Positions 4,616 through 11,434 of a DNA stretch of 24,484 nt are shown piece by piece. The notes under the pieces are model-generated. The model was not told where the DNA came from. It made no database searches and worked only from the letters and a program-made list of their open reading frames with translations. The stretch spans positions 1 through 24,484 of the IMG/VR virus record IMGVR_UViG_3300034280_001138, one strand, 5' to 3'. Within the stretch, counting starts at the first letter, position 1. Each line of letters starts with the position of its first letter. The translations under genes and the position numbers were made by a program. The stretch comes from a virus.

Positions 4616-5869
4616 TCAATTCGCTTTGATCCTAAAATTCAGCCAACACCATCCATCTGCGCCACCACTAACAAAAAGGCGCGGATTCAAGTTCTTAAAA
4701 CTGTATTTTTGATCTTTACCAGCGGTCTGTCCTTGACGTGTCCAACCGCCGTTGACAAGGTCAATTTCTCCGTATGGGTCCTGAACTAGCCAATAATCTT
4801 TGCTATATCCAGTAATAACAATGTAGTGGCCACCGCCAGAAGGACGAGAGACAGCTCCATGATGAAGAACGCCGGCAACAACAGGGAGTCCTTTGTCGAT
4901 TTGCTGTTTGATGTCATCTGCATTTGCTGATTTTGTAAATTTAGCGTAAACACCTAGCTCTTCGAGAGAATCGATATGAGTCTGCTGGTAGATTGTATCG
5001 CCGTGTTTGCTGACAATCTTCAAGTAATCCAGATCATCTTCGATTCCAGGCACATCGATGTATTTTAAACACATGGCGATGGCACTGGTTTGACACTGGC
5101 GCCAGCCTTCGGGACCATTATCACGCTGGTAAAAATAAGGAAAGTTCCTCAAATACCGTAAATCGCCGTCAGTAGCATATACTTTTACGCTTGTGTCTGT
5201 TTTCAAGCCGCTCCAGTGATCATCAAATAACCACCATGTTCCCATTCCATAACCAAGCTCTACAAGTGTATGTTTATCTTTACGCTCTAAAATCCGACAT
5301 TGGGGGATACGCCGATTAGCATTGATCTTAGCTTTTTCATCAGCCAAAAGTTCAGCCGAAGGTTTTATCAACTTCTTGACAAAAGTCAATTGTTTCGAGG
5401 TAAGGTCAACAGCACCCGTCTTCAATTCAGGTGCTGGCGCTGTAAATAGATCAACTTCAGCATTGCGACGACGCTTTAAACCTTCTAGTACACGGCCATC
5501 TCCCTTATCCCAGCGTGGTAGTTCTTCTTTTGCAACAGTATTTGGATTTTCTTTACTATTAAGCCTCTTTAATAATGTCGATTTTTTAAAAGCATCACCA
5601 CCGACGTTAAAAACAAAGCTAACTAAAGCATCAAATTGATTCTGGTTCAGTTCAACTTTAACGTTGTCTTCTACAATTTTTTCAAAACATGTTAGATCCT
5701 TTTTTAGTATTGCCTGAGCTTCGGCTTCTGTAATACGCATTCCATTTTTTACTTCAGGTCCGGTATGCCCATAACCAATAGTCCAAACATTCGCTGGACA
5801 TAAATAGCTATTTGCACTGAAACCTTCAAATGTTTTAATCAGGTTTATGCCAGGATCAGTTGTTTTCAC
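4616..5869 (-). CDS. Modular endolysin: GH24 lysozyme plus C39-like cysteine peptidase, 417 aa
   Basis: Residues 5-145 are a GH24 lysozyme with an intact catalytic pattern: E15 (LIKTFEGF), C24 in the Asp/Cys position and T30 (WTIGYGH), which fits E-x8-D/C-x5-T. The later signatures Q.QFDALVSFVFNVG and LKRRRNAEVDLF are also present. Residues 150-235 are a linker with an SH3-like beta segment (ECRI..TLVELGYGMGTWWLF region). Residues 240-417 look like a C39-family papain-fold peptidase: C259 in RQCQTSAIAMCLKY, H348 in GGHYIVITGY, and D364 in VQDPYG. The first module would cut the MurNAc-GlcNAc glycan; the second probably cuts peptide bonds. The start is GTG. The holin-like gene lies 38 bp upstream, so this is the likely lysis enzyme. 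It has no signal peptide and therefore needs the holin. Confidence 0.88.
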   Translation of the reverse strand: MKTTDPGINLIKTFEGFSANSYLCPANVWTIGYGHTGPEVKNGMRITEAEAQAILKKDLTCFEKIVEDNVKVELNQNQFDALVSFVFNVGGDAFKKSTLLKRLNSKENPNTVAKEELPRWDKGDGRVLEGLKRRRNAEVDLFTAPAPELKTGAVDLTSKQLTFVKKLIKPSAELLADEKAKINANRRIPQCRILERKDKHTLVELGYGMGTWWLFDDHWSGLKTDTSVKVYATDGDLRYLRNFPYFYQRDNGPEGWRQCQTSAIAMCLKYIDVPGIEDDLDYLKIVSKHGDTIYQQTHIDSLEELGVYAKFTKSANADDIKQQIDKGLPVVAGVLHHGAVSRPSGGGHYIVITGYSKDYWLVQDPYGEIDLVNGGWTRQGQTAGKDQKYSFKNLNPRLFVSGGADGWCWLNFRIKAN

Positions 5870-5907
5870 GTCTGTGTTTAAAACTCTGTGTATTGTACAT
5901 AAAAGAA

Positions 5908-6162
5908 CTACTCCGCGTTACGAGAAAGACTGATTAACGTTGTTAATACACCCATCATCACAGTAATAGTCCGCGCATCTACATCCGCGCACCCCATTGG
6001 AGCAGGATCGATTTTTCCTCCTTCTGGCGTGCCGACATATTTAGCATACCAAGGCCATATAGTTGGTAATACATAAAAACGGCAAGCCCCCCATTGTACC
6101 GCCGAAACCAATAAAATGGCCGCAGCAGTACCCACAATAGATCGCCACAGCCAATTTGTCAT
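5908..6162 (-). CDS. Probable holin, 84 aa, two membrane helices
   Basis: Two hydrophobic stretches are visible: residues 8-31 (SIVGTAAAILLVSAVQWGA..) and 66-80 (ITVMMGVLTTLISLS). They are separated by a Pro/Gly-rich loop containing KIDPAPMGCADVD. A short N-terminus and a charged end (RNAE) match small phage holins with two helices. It sits directly upstream of the GH24-C39 endolysin on the same strand, the standard holin-endolysin order. The assignment is from size, topology and position rather than sequence similarity. Confidence 0.65.
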   Translation of the reverse strand: MTNWLWRSIVGTAAAILLVSAVQWGACRFYVLPTIWPWYAKYVGTPEGGKIDPAPMGCADVDARTITVMMGVLTTLISLSRNAE

Positions 6163-6207
6163 AGTTAATTAATGGACGATAGTTGCCAGCCTTAGTAGAG
6201 AGTAGGC

Positions 6208-7833
6208 CTACACGCCCTCAAGGGCTGCAACTTTGGCCTCAAGGGTTTCGATGCGTCCCTTAGCTTCCTGAAGCGACTTAATTAACACTGGAACAAGATC
6301 AGCGTACTGCACAGACAAATACTCATTCTCGTCGTCTTCACTCCTGCGGGAAGCGTTTAATGCCTCGTCAAACTTTCCTTCTAAATCTTGAGCAATAACA
6401 CCGAGACGTTTTTTGGAATCTGCATCGTCTATATTCCTGAGCCTATAGGTTACGCATCGAATCCCGGAAAGTTGCTCAAGGCATCCATTTAGCTCAACAA
6501 TATCTTCTTTTAGGCGTTCGTCAGAATAAGTGCCCCAAGAAGTGCCACCGGCTGCAAGATTAACTCCTGTTGTGAGCCAGTTAGCGCCAGATCCGATACG
6601 GAGGGCTCTAAGGTCGCTATTTTGGCCGATGGTATAAGCAGTGTTATCTAGTTCATGGCGGCCAGAATAGCCACCCGAATTACTTAAAACCAGAAAACTC
6701 CCACCACCAGGACCATTAATTGTGACTGTGCCACTCTGACCTATCCTCATCCGCTCCGTCGGGCTGCTCGCTCCGTCGGCGGTAGTGGAGAACACTAATC
6801 TCGTCGGCTTTGATGATGCGCTCCAAGTGCCTCCGTCTCTATCTGCTGAAATAAAAGCACAGTTCGTATGCTCAGAATCACTAAACAGCACAAGACCAAG
6901 GTTGTCTCCGCTAGCAGGTGAGTTTGACCCCCTTGCAAGTCGAAGATGCGCAGGGCCCGTTGCCACTCCGCCATAGCCTTGAAGCAGCGCTGTTGTATTA
7001 CTAAGAGTCGAAGACGTGCCAACTAAGAGCCTGCCGGAGCTGTCGATGCGGGCGTACTCAGTAGCACCATTAGTGTAAACATATTGAGAAGCATCAAATA
7101 ACAAAGCATCCCGCGAGCCACCGCTAGTCAATGAACGAAGGATATTTCCGGTGCCACCAACTGGATCAAATTGGAATGTTGTCGATCCATCTGAAATAAC
7201 TAGCTTTCCACCAGGAGAAGCGGTGCCAACGCCAACGTTACCTGTAGAACCAACAAATAACCGCCCAGTGCCATTAGTCGAGATGGCTACTTGGTCTGCG
7301 CCGGGGGAGTAGATGCCAGTGTTGGGGTCACTAATAAAACTAACTGCCGGAGCTGATGCCGAACCCAAACCACCCGATAATTGACCAGAAGAATTAATAA
7401 CGACTCGTTGAACACCTGCAGTAGTAAAACCAATATGATTTCCGGCAGGATTATAAATACCTGTATCTAAATCACTGTCAAATGTAATGCTAGGAGCTAA
7501 ATTGGTTCCACTTGGGAAGTTAGCTCCGACATTAATATAATCCGCTCCGGCCAGGATAACGCCAAAAAAATCAACACCACTGGCAGGTGCGGCAGCAAAA
7601 ATAATATTTCCACCGTTCAAACGGAAGCCTTCGGTTCCCGAATCGTCAGGACGTTGTACGACACCGTTAACAGAAATTAAACACTGCTGTGAATTTACAG
7701 GTGCAGGGATAGGAGCGACACCAGCTACAGCTAACGGAAAACTAGTTGTGACCCCGTTAAAGCTGCCAGAAATATCGTCAATATTCCGATAAGTTGGAAA
7801 TGCAACCTGGAGGTCGTTGCCTAAATAAGCCAC
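6208..7833 (-). CDS. Tail fibre/spike with C-terminal S74 intramolecular chaperone, 541 aa
   Basis: Residues 1-105 match the virion-anchoring start of many cyanophage fibres (YLGNDLQVAFPTYRNIDDIS, then CLISVNGVVQRP and FFGVILAGADYINVG). Residues 115-430 form a Gly/Ser/Asn-rich beta shaft with repeated D.NTGIYSP-type modules at about 118-150 and 165-200. Residues about 433-541 form the S74 peptidase-chaperone: the Ser-Lys dyad S437/K442 in TYSDERLKEDI, then RLGVIAQDLEG, a YADLVPVLIKSL strand-helix, and a final coiled coil (KGRIETLEAKVAALEGV). In this family the chaperone trimerises the fibre and cuts itself off just before the Ser, here after Y436. The mature shaft would bind the host surface. 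The start is GTG. Confidence 0.9.
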   Translation of the reverse strand: MAYLGNDLQVAFPTYRNIDDISGSFNGVTTSFPLAVAGVAPIPAPVNSQQCLISVNGVVQRPDDSGTEGFRLNGGNIIFAAAPASGVDFFGVILAGADYINVGANFPSGTNLAPSITFDSDLDTGIYNPAGNHIGFTTAGVQRVVINSSGQLSGGLGSASAPAVSFISDPNTGIYSPGADQVAISTNGTGRLFVGSTGNVGVGTASPGGKLVISDGSTTFQFDPVGGTGNILRSLTSGGSRDALLFDASQYVYTNGATEYARIDSSGRLLVGTSSTLSNTTALLQGYGGVATGPAHLRLARGSNSPASGDNLGLVLFSDSEHTNCAFISADRDGGTWSASSKPTRLVFSTTADGASSPTERMRIGQSGTVTINGPGGGSFLVLSNSGGYSGRHELDNTAYTIGQNSDLRALRIGSGANWLTTGVNLAAGGTSWGTYSDERLKEDIVELNGCLEQLSGIRCVTYRLRNIDDADSKKRLGVIAQDLEGKFDEALNASRRSEDDENEYLSVQYADLVPVLIKSLQEAKGRIETLEAKVAALEGV

Positions 7834-7855
7834 AGCAATTTACTTCTACTACAAG

Positions 7856-8191
7856 TTATTCTACTGGAGTTGTATTAGGTCCAGCAATTGGTGGTTGTTG
7901 CGGCCAAACAATCTTATTTACATTGCTAGGGCCGTAAGTCTGCGGCAAATCACGAAGAATTTGTCGATAAGCAGACCAAGAGCGCTGATCAACTGTGACA
8001 CCTGGAATCATGGTCCAGTCACTTTCTTTTAAAAGCTTATTGCGTTTGGTCCGAACATCTTCCCAAGTCGGTTGTTCAGGCTCTTCTGGTTCTTTTTTGA
8101 ATACTTCGGCTTGCAGAGATTCTACCTGCTCTTTTAAAGCAGAAATCTCTGCCAGAAGTGTGACAATATCGTTATTCTTTGTAAGGCCCAT
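7856..8191 (-). CDS. Tail fibre assembly chaperone (Phage_tail_APC-like), 111 aa
   Basis: After an N-terminal coiled coil (VTLLAEISALKEQVESLQAE) comes the assembly-chaperone signature: TWEDVRTKRNKLLKESDWTM, then QRSWSAYRQILRDLPQTYG and a VWP ending. The R..RN.LL..SDW...W..YRQ.LRDLP pattern is the family hallmark (PF16778). Such proteins help fold or attach tail fibres and are often encoded beside the fibre gene, as here. ATG at 8191 is chosen over the TTG two codons earlier, because the upstream gene stops at 8194-8196. A Pro-rich tail (QQPPIAGPNTTPVE) follows the domain. Confidence 0.8.
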   Translation of the reverse strand: MGLTKNNDIVTLLAEISALKEQVESLQAEVFKKEPEEPEQPTWEDVRTKRNKLLKESDWTMIPGVTVDQRSWSAYRQILRDLPQTYGPSNVNKIVWPQQPPIAGPNTTPVE

Positions 8192-8193
8192 AA

Positions 8194-8538
8194 TCAAGGT
8201 GTCTGCTCAAGGTAACTAACTGTTACATCTAACGCAGTTGCAGTGTCTGAGCGAGCTTGTAGTTTATCACTAGGGGCCAAAATAATCTTATTGCCGTTAA
8301 TTAACTCCAAGGTAGATCCTGCTGGCACTGGGGCGTTACGAATTAAATAAACATCATCCCCAGTATTACGGTCTAAATAAACATCTACATTGGCACTTGT
8401 TGATGTCTTATTAGAAGCCATGACACTCAACACAATTAGCGTTGCGGTGCTACCAGCCGTTACAACTGTCGCAGTCGGATCAGTGATGACTGCCGTCACC
8501 AAGCTTGACTTAGTGTCGTTTTTAAAAGTATTTGCCAT
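8194..8538 (-). CDS. Small virion structural protein, beta-rich, 114 aa
   Basis: The protein is built of beta strands: ATLIVLSVMASNKTSTSANV, DVYLDRNTGDDVYLIRNAPV and a C-terminal DVTVSYLEQT. The segment ..VYLIRNAPVPAGSTLELI followed by a ..DKLQ.RSDTA..LDVTVSYLE ending recurs, in my memory, in virion proteins of marine T4-like cyanophages, where it is annotated only as structural. It lies two bases upstream of the fibre chaperone and one base downstream of the next fibre gene, so it is part of one transcription unit. Confidence 0.7.
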   Translation of the reverse strand: MANTFKNDTKSSLVTAVITDPTATVVTAGSTATLIVLSVMASNKTSTSANVDVYLDRNTGDDVYLIRNAPVPAGSTLELINGNKIILAPSDKLQARSDTATALDVTVSYLEQTP

Positions 8539-8539
8539 A

Positions 8540-8944
8540 TCAGCCTAGAGCAACGATAAGGGAGAGGTTGGCAGTAGAATCCAAGTTACCATTAACTGTT
8601 AGGCTGCCATTGACAACCATGTTATTGGCAAAGGTTGCGTTACCTGATGAGTCTATTGTAACCCTGGCAACGCCACCAGTCACGATTGCGATCTGATCAG
8701 GACCTGTAGAAATTAGTCCTGTGTTTGGATCCGTAGCAAACTTCAGAGCACAGCTAGATAAACTACCTGGTGATAGGCCCATGTTAACGCCGTCTTGGCG
8801 CAATAACGGAAATCCGCCAGCAGTTGTACCATCGTGTACAACACAAACGTTTTTACTAGTGTCGACAGTGACTTCGCCACCGACTCCGGTAAAAATTGCT
8901 GTTTCACCGGACGTCCCGCGTCTAAATTGTACTTGTGTTGCCAT
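8540..8944 (-). CDS. Short tail fibre/collar protein, 134 aa
   Basis: The N-terminal VQFRRGTSGETAIFTGVGGE resembles the hyaluronate lyase/major tropism determinant N-terminus seen in phage fibres (QFRRGT.A..A.FTG..GE...D..K...V.HDG.TAGG.PL). The middle ATDPNTGLISTGPDQIAIVT repeats the module of the large fibre at 6208. The C-terminus carries NGSLTVNGNLDSTANLS. It is probably a trimeric minor fibre or adhesin that sits in the same appendage as the neighbouring fibre genes. Confidence 0.78.
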   Translation of the reverse strand: MATQVQFRRGTSGETAIFTGVGGEVTVDTSKNVCVVHDGTTAGGFPLLRQDGVNMGLSPGSLSSCALKFATDPNTGLISTGPDQIAIVTGGVARVTIDSSGNATFANNMVVNGSLTVNGNLDSTANLSLIVALG

Positions 8945-8948
8945 GTTC

Positions 8949-10157
8949 CTATCCTAAAGCAATTGCAATTGCAGTGGCAAACTCACGTGTTGACGCGATG
9001 CCGCTTTCGTCTGGAAGCGTAAATGTCCTATCACCAGTGGGATCCTGAACAGTTAATAAAATCTCGTTTGCATCTGCTGTGGAACCTTCAAACGCAATAC
9101 CACTTGTATTTAATGTAATTCCATTAGCACTTCCAGCAGCTGTAATATGAATAGTATCAGACGTCAGAGACAAAAGACCTGCAATTGTAGTAGCGGTACT
9201 ACCAAGTGCAATAGATGTCGAACCTAATGTAAAACTAGAGTTCTGTAGCTGACTATTTGGAATAGCGTTAGTTCCGAATTCTCCTGTAGTGCTGTTGTAA
9301 GTCAGTCCTGACCCTACAGCAACACTGAAATGTGCTCGAACCTCACTAGCCGCAGGTCCAACATACGTAATTACACCAGTGGAGTTGTTGTAGCTCAGCG
9401 AGCCGTCGCCGCCACTATCCGTAACAGAAATAGTGCCTCGAATATTAGCATCTGTTACAACACTATAAGTAAAAGTTCCTGTGCTGTTGTTGTAACTTAA
9501 ACTGCCATAACCAGTGCCAGAATTAGCGGCGTTAAGGGTGGAAAGCAGTGCAACGGTTCCCGAAGAATCTGGAAGTGTAATCAGGCGCGTTGCTGTAGCA
9601 TCAGCAGACGTTAACGTTGTTTTGTTAACATCTGCAGTTGAACCTTCAAAAATAATTCCGGTGGAACCAAGCTGAATACTATTTGCAGCCCCTGCAGCGC
9701 CAACGTTTAGTGTTGTACTCGCAACTAAAGTCGTCGAGGTTAGACTAGTAAGCCCTGAAATTGTAGTCGCTGTGGCACCAAGCGAGATGCTTGTACTACC
9801 TACGGTTAGAGAACTGTTAGCTAATTGTGCATTTGGAATTGCACTGGTGCCAAATTGGCCTGTAACACTGTTGTAAGTTAAACCTGATCCAGAGGCAACA
9901 CTAAAGTGTGTGCGTACTTCACTGGCGGAAGGACCTGTATAGGTAAAAACACCTGTCGAATTATTGTAAGTTAGGGATCCATCGCCACCACTATCTATTA
10001 CAGAAACTGAAAGCCTGGCTCGCGCATCTGTATAGTAAAGGTTTGTTCCCTCCAACAAGTTACTAGTTGAGTTACCAGCAAGGTCAAGTCCATCAGTAGG
10101 TGTGTTGACCTGCTGAAAAAGACCATTGACAAGTGCTATCGCTTTACGTGTAGTCAT
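8949..10157 (-). CDS. Repetitive tail fibre protein, 402 aa
   Basis: The protein begins with an attachment-like region (residues 1-48, including the LEGTNLYYTDARARLS motif common in cyanophage fibres), then two tandem copies of a module of about 150 residues (49-202 and 242-389) joined by a partial copy at about 216-232. Each full copy carries DSGGDGSL.YNNSTGV, SEVR.HFSVA.GSGLTYN, IPN.QL.NSS and IFEGSTAD..LT, ending in TLPD.SG. The Gly/Ser/Thr/Asn-rich beta composition is typical of trimeric fibre shafts. The end (AIAIALG) resembles that of the 134-aa neighbour (SLIVALG). No chaperone domain is present. Confidence 0.85.
   Translation of the reverse strand: MTTRKAIALVNGLFQQVNTPTDGLDLAGNSTSNLLEGTNLYYTDARARLSVSVIDSGGDGSLTYNNSTGVFTYTGPSASEVRTHFSVASGSGLTYNSVTGQFGTSAIPNAQLANSSLTVGSTSISLGATATTISGLTSLTSTTLVASTTLNVGAAGAANSIQLGSTGIIFEGSTADVNKTTLTSADATATRLITLPDSSGTVALLSTLNAANSGTGYGSLSYNNSTGTFTYSVVTDANIRGTISVTDSGGDGSLSYNNSTGVITYVGPAASEVRAHFSVAVGSGLTYNSTTGEFGTNAIPNSQLQNSSFTLGSTSIALGSTATTIAGLLSLTSDTIHITAAGSANGITLNTSGIAFEGSTADANEILLTVQDPTGDRTFTLPDESGIASTREFATAIAIALG
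8991..10013 (-). repeat. Two tandem copies of a fibre module of about 450 bp
   Basis: Copy 1 spans roughly 9552-10013 and copy 2 roughly 8991-9434 within the 402-aa fibre gene. The encoded modules share DSGGDGSL, YNNSTGV, SEVR, HFSVA, GSGLTYN and FEGSTAD. DNA identity is visibly lower than protein similarity (synonymous differences are common), so the duplication is not recent. Confidence 0.8.
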
Positions 10158-10158
10158 C

Positions 10159-10686
10159 TCAACTCAGTAAAATAGGTGGTTCCAGTTGGATTGCAAGCTC
10201 ACTACCAGAAACTGCTTCTCCAACACGAACAACGTAATGACCCGGTGTAGTTGGTGGTGCAGTCGTAATGGCTCCAGCGCCAGCAGCTGATAAAAAGTAG
10301 TGATCAGCAGCGTCAAGACCAGATAAAGCTTCAATGCCTGTTACAAGTACTCTTACGGTTTCTCCAGTAGCTTTTGTTGTGTCTGCAAAACCAACAACGT
10401 AAGCCTCATCGACAGTCCCACTTGCAATCGCTCTGCCAACTAGTCCATCACTACTACGCAGATATAATGCGTCACCCTGTGAAACATTTTCGAATGTTAC
10501 TGCATTGAAACCAACCCTAAATGGGATGAGAGTAGGAAAACTCTCTTTAAGATCAATTAGCGCGTCAACAAGGCCACGGTAATTTGGCGCGTAGGGTGAT
10601 CTAGTCATAACAAAACCATTACCCTGCATTAAATCAACAAGAACGGTCAGGGCGCCTTCTATGTTAGGGTCGTATCCTAAGGCCAC
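10159..10686 (-). CDS. Virion structural protein, 175 aa
   Basis: The N-terminal third is helical (EGALTVLVDLMQGNGFVMTR and the ALIDLKESFPTLIPFRVGFN part), and the rest is a beta-rich domain (EAYVVGFADTTKATGETVRVL..., then HYFLSAAGAGAITTAPP and GHYVVRVGEAVSGSELAIQL). The beta part resembles the DUF2190-type fold found in phage head or fibre decoration proteins (GDALYLRSSDG.V..A....EAYVVGFA). It starts with GTG one base upstream of the repetitive fibre. A 9-bp inverted repeat lies in the gap before it. Confidence 0.65.
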   Translation of the reverse strand: MALGYDPNIEGALTVLVDLMQGNGFVMTRSPYAPNYRGLVDALIDLKESFPTLIPFRVGFNAVTFENVSQGDALYLRSSDGLVGRAIASGTVDEAYVVGFADTTKATGETVRVLVTGIEALSGLDAADHYFLSAAGAGAITTAPPTTPGHYVVRVGEAVSGSELAIQLEPPILLS

Positions 10687-10709
10687 GAACTTGCTATTAT
10701 CCTTAAGCT

Positions 10710-10738
10710 TATTCTAAGTCGTTGAATACCTTAGAATA
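10710..10738. promoter_or_regulatory. 9-bp inverted repeat in a divergent intergenic region
   Basis: TATTCTAAG and CTTAGAATA are perfect inverted arms with an 11-base spacer. The dyad lies between the starts of the minus-strand gene at 10686 and the plus-strand gene at 10758, the only such divergent pair in this block. The symmetry and placement suggest a protein-binding operator or paired promoter elements: each arm carries TTAGAAT/TAGAAT, close to a sigma-70 -10 box, pointing each way. Confidence 0.5.
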
Positions 10739-10751
10739 GAAAAAATACAAT
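10723..10751 (+). promoter_or_regulatory. Candidate sigma-70 promoter for the plus-strand gene at 10758
   Basis: TTGAAT is followed after about 18 bases by TACAAT at 10746-10751, a reasonable -35/-10 pair for the host polymerase. The -10 box ends only six bases before the GTG start, so the message would be nearly leaderless unless a later start is used. It overlaps the inverted repeat at 10710-10738, which could therefore control it. Confidence 0.4.
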
Positions 10752-10757
10752 TTTACA

Positions 10758-11006
10758 GTGACGCCAGAATTGATTGTGGCAGTCTTATCTGGTAGTGCGG
10801 GCGCGTTTGCCGGCTTGTCGAGAGCGCTGTCTAACTTTAATAAGAAGATAGAGTCACGTTTTGGTGAACTAGAAAGAGAAATCGACAGTCTACAAGAGCG
10901 TGTAATCCAGAATTACGTGCTAAAAGAAGACTTTTTGCGCGAAGTTCAAGCTGTGCACGTCAAGTTGGATAGGATCTTGGATCACATCTTAAATCATAGT
11001 CGTTAA
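10758..11006 (+). CDS. Small membrane-anchored coiled-coil protein, 82 aa
   Basis: The N-terminus carries a weakly hydrophobic helix (residues 4-24, ELIVAVLSGSAGAFAGLSRA), followed by a long charged coiled coil (residues 30-78, including FGELEREIDSLQERVIQ and EVQAVHVKLDRILDHI). This is the topology of small phage holin-associated or XhlA-like proteins, but in reverse order. I do not recognise a family. It is the only plus-strand gene between 6.2 and 18.9 kb, in the middle of a minus-strand structural operon, and converges with the gene at 11007 with no gap. The start is GTG. It may be an early-expressed gene under its own promoter. Confidence 0.65.
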   Translation: MTPELIVAVLSGSAGAFAGLSRALSNFNKKIESRFGELEREIDSLQERVIQNYVLKEDFLREVQAVHVKLDRILDHILNHSR

Positions 11007-11432
11007 TCAGATAGCAATCCAATTGGCTGTGCCAGAGTCATACATAAACAATCCAGGCACAAGCTTATCGTAGTGAAGTTGACCATCTGTCGGATTGATT
11101 GGCTTTCCGTTGCTGTTAGAAACTACGGCTTTTGGAGTTTGCCACGCACTGCCATCATAAAGTTTAAAGATACGGGTACTGGAAGTGTCTAGCCAAGATT
11201 CACCTTTACTCAGCGATGCAAACCCTGCAGAAGGTGTATTTGGTGCTGTAGATCCAATAAAGGTTGGACCGACCTTAATCAGGTTTGTAGAGGGCGCTGC
11301 GGTGTTATCAGCAAAATACAGCCCCGGATCTGTAGAATCAAAATTAATAGCCAGCTCACCCGTGCCTAATTTGACAGGAAATGGTCTGTCAAAAGCAACA
11401 GAAGCACGCCTGGAAAGAATTTGAACTGCCAT
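11007..11432 (-). CDS. Tail fibre/virion-associated protein, 141 aa
   Basis: The N-terminal VQILSRRASVAFDRPFPVKL with GTGELAINFDSTDPGLYFAD is the fibre N-terminal adaptor pattern (RR......RP.P..L..GELA.N.....PGLYF.D), often found at the start of cyanophage fibres. Residues 60-141 contain short beta repeats (STAPNTPSAGFASLSKGESW, then LYDGSAWQTPK, LHYDKLVPGLFMYDSG). It probably attaches a fibre to the tail. It lies two bases downstream of the 765-aa tail protein. Confidence 0.7.
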   Translation of the reverse strand: MAVQILSRRASVAFDRPFPVKLGTGELAINFDSTDPGLYFADNTAAPSTNLIKVGPTFIGSTAPNTPSAGFASLSKGESWLDTSSTRIFKLYDGSAWQTPKAVVSNSNGKPINPTDGQLHYDKLVPGLFMYDSGTANWIAI

Positions 11433-11434
11433 AT

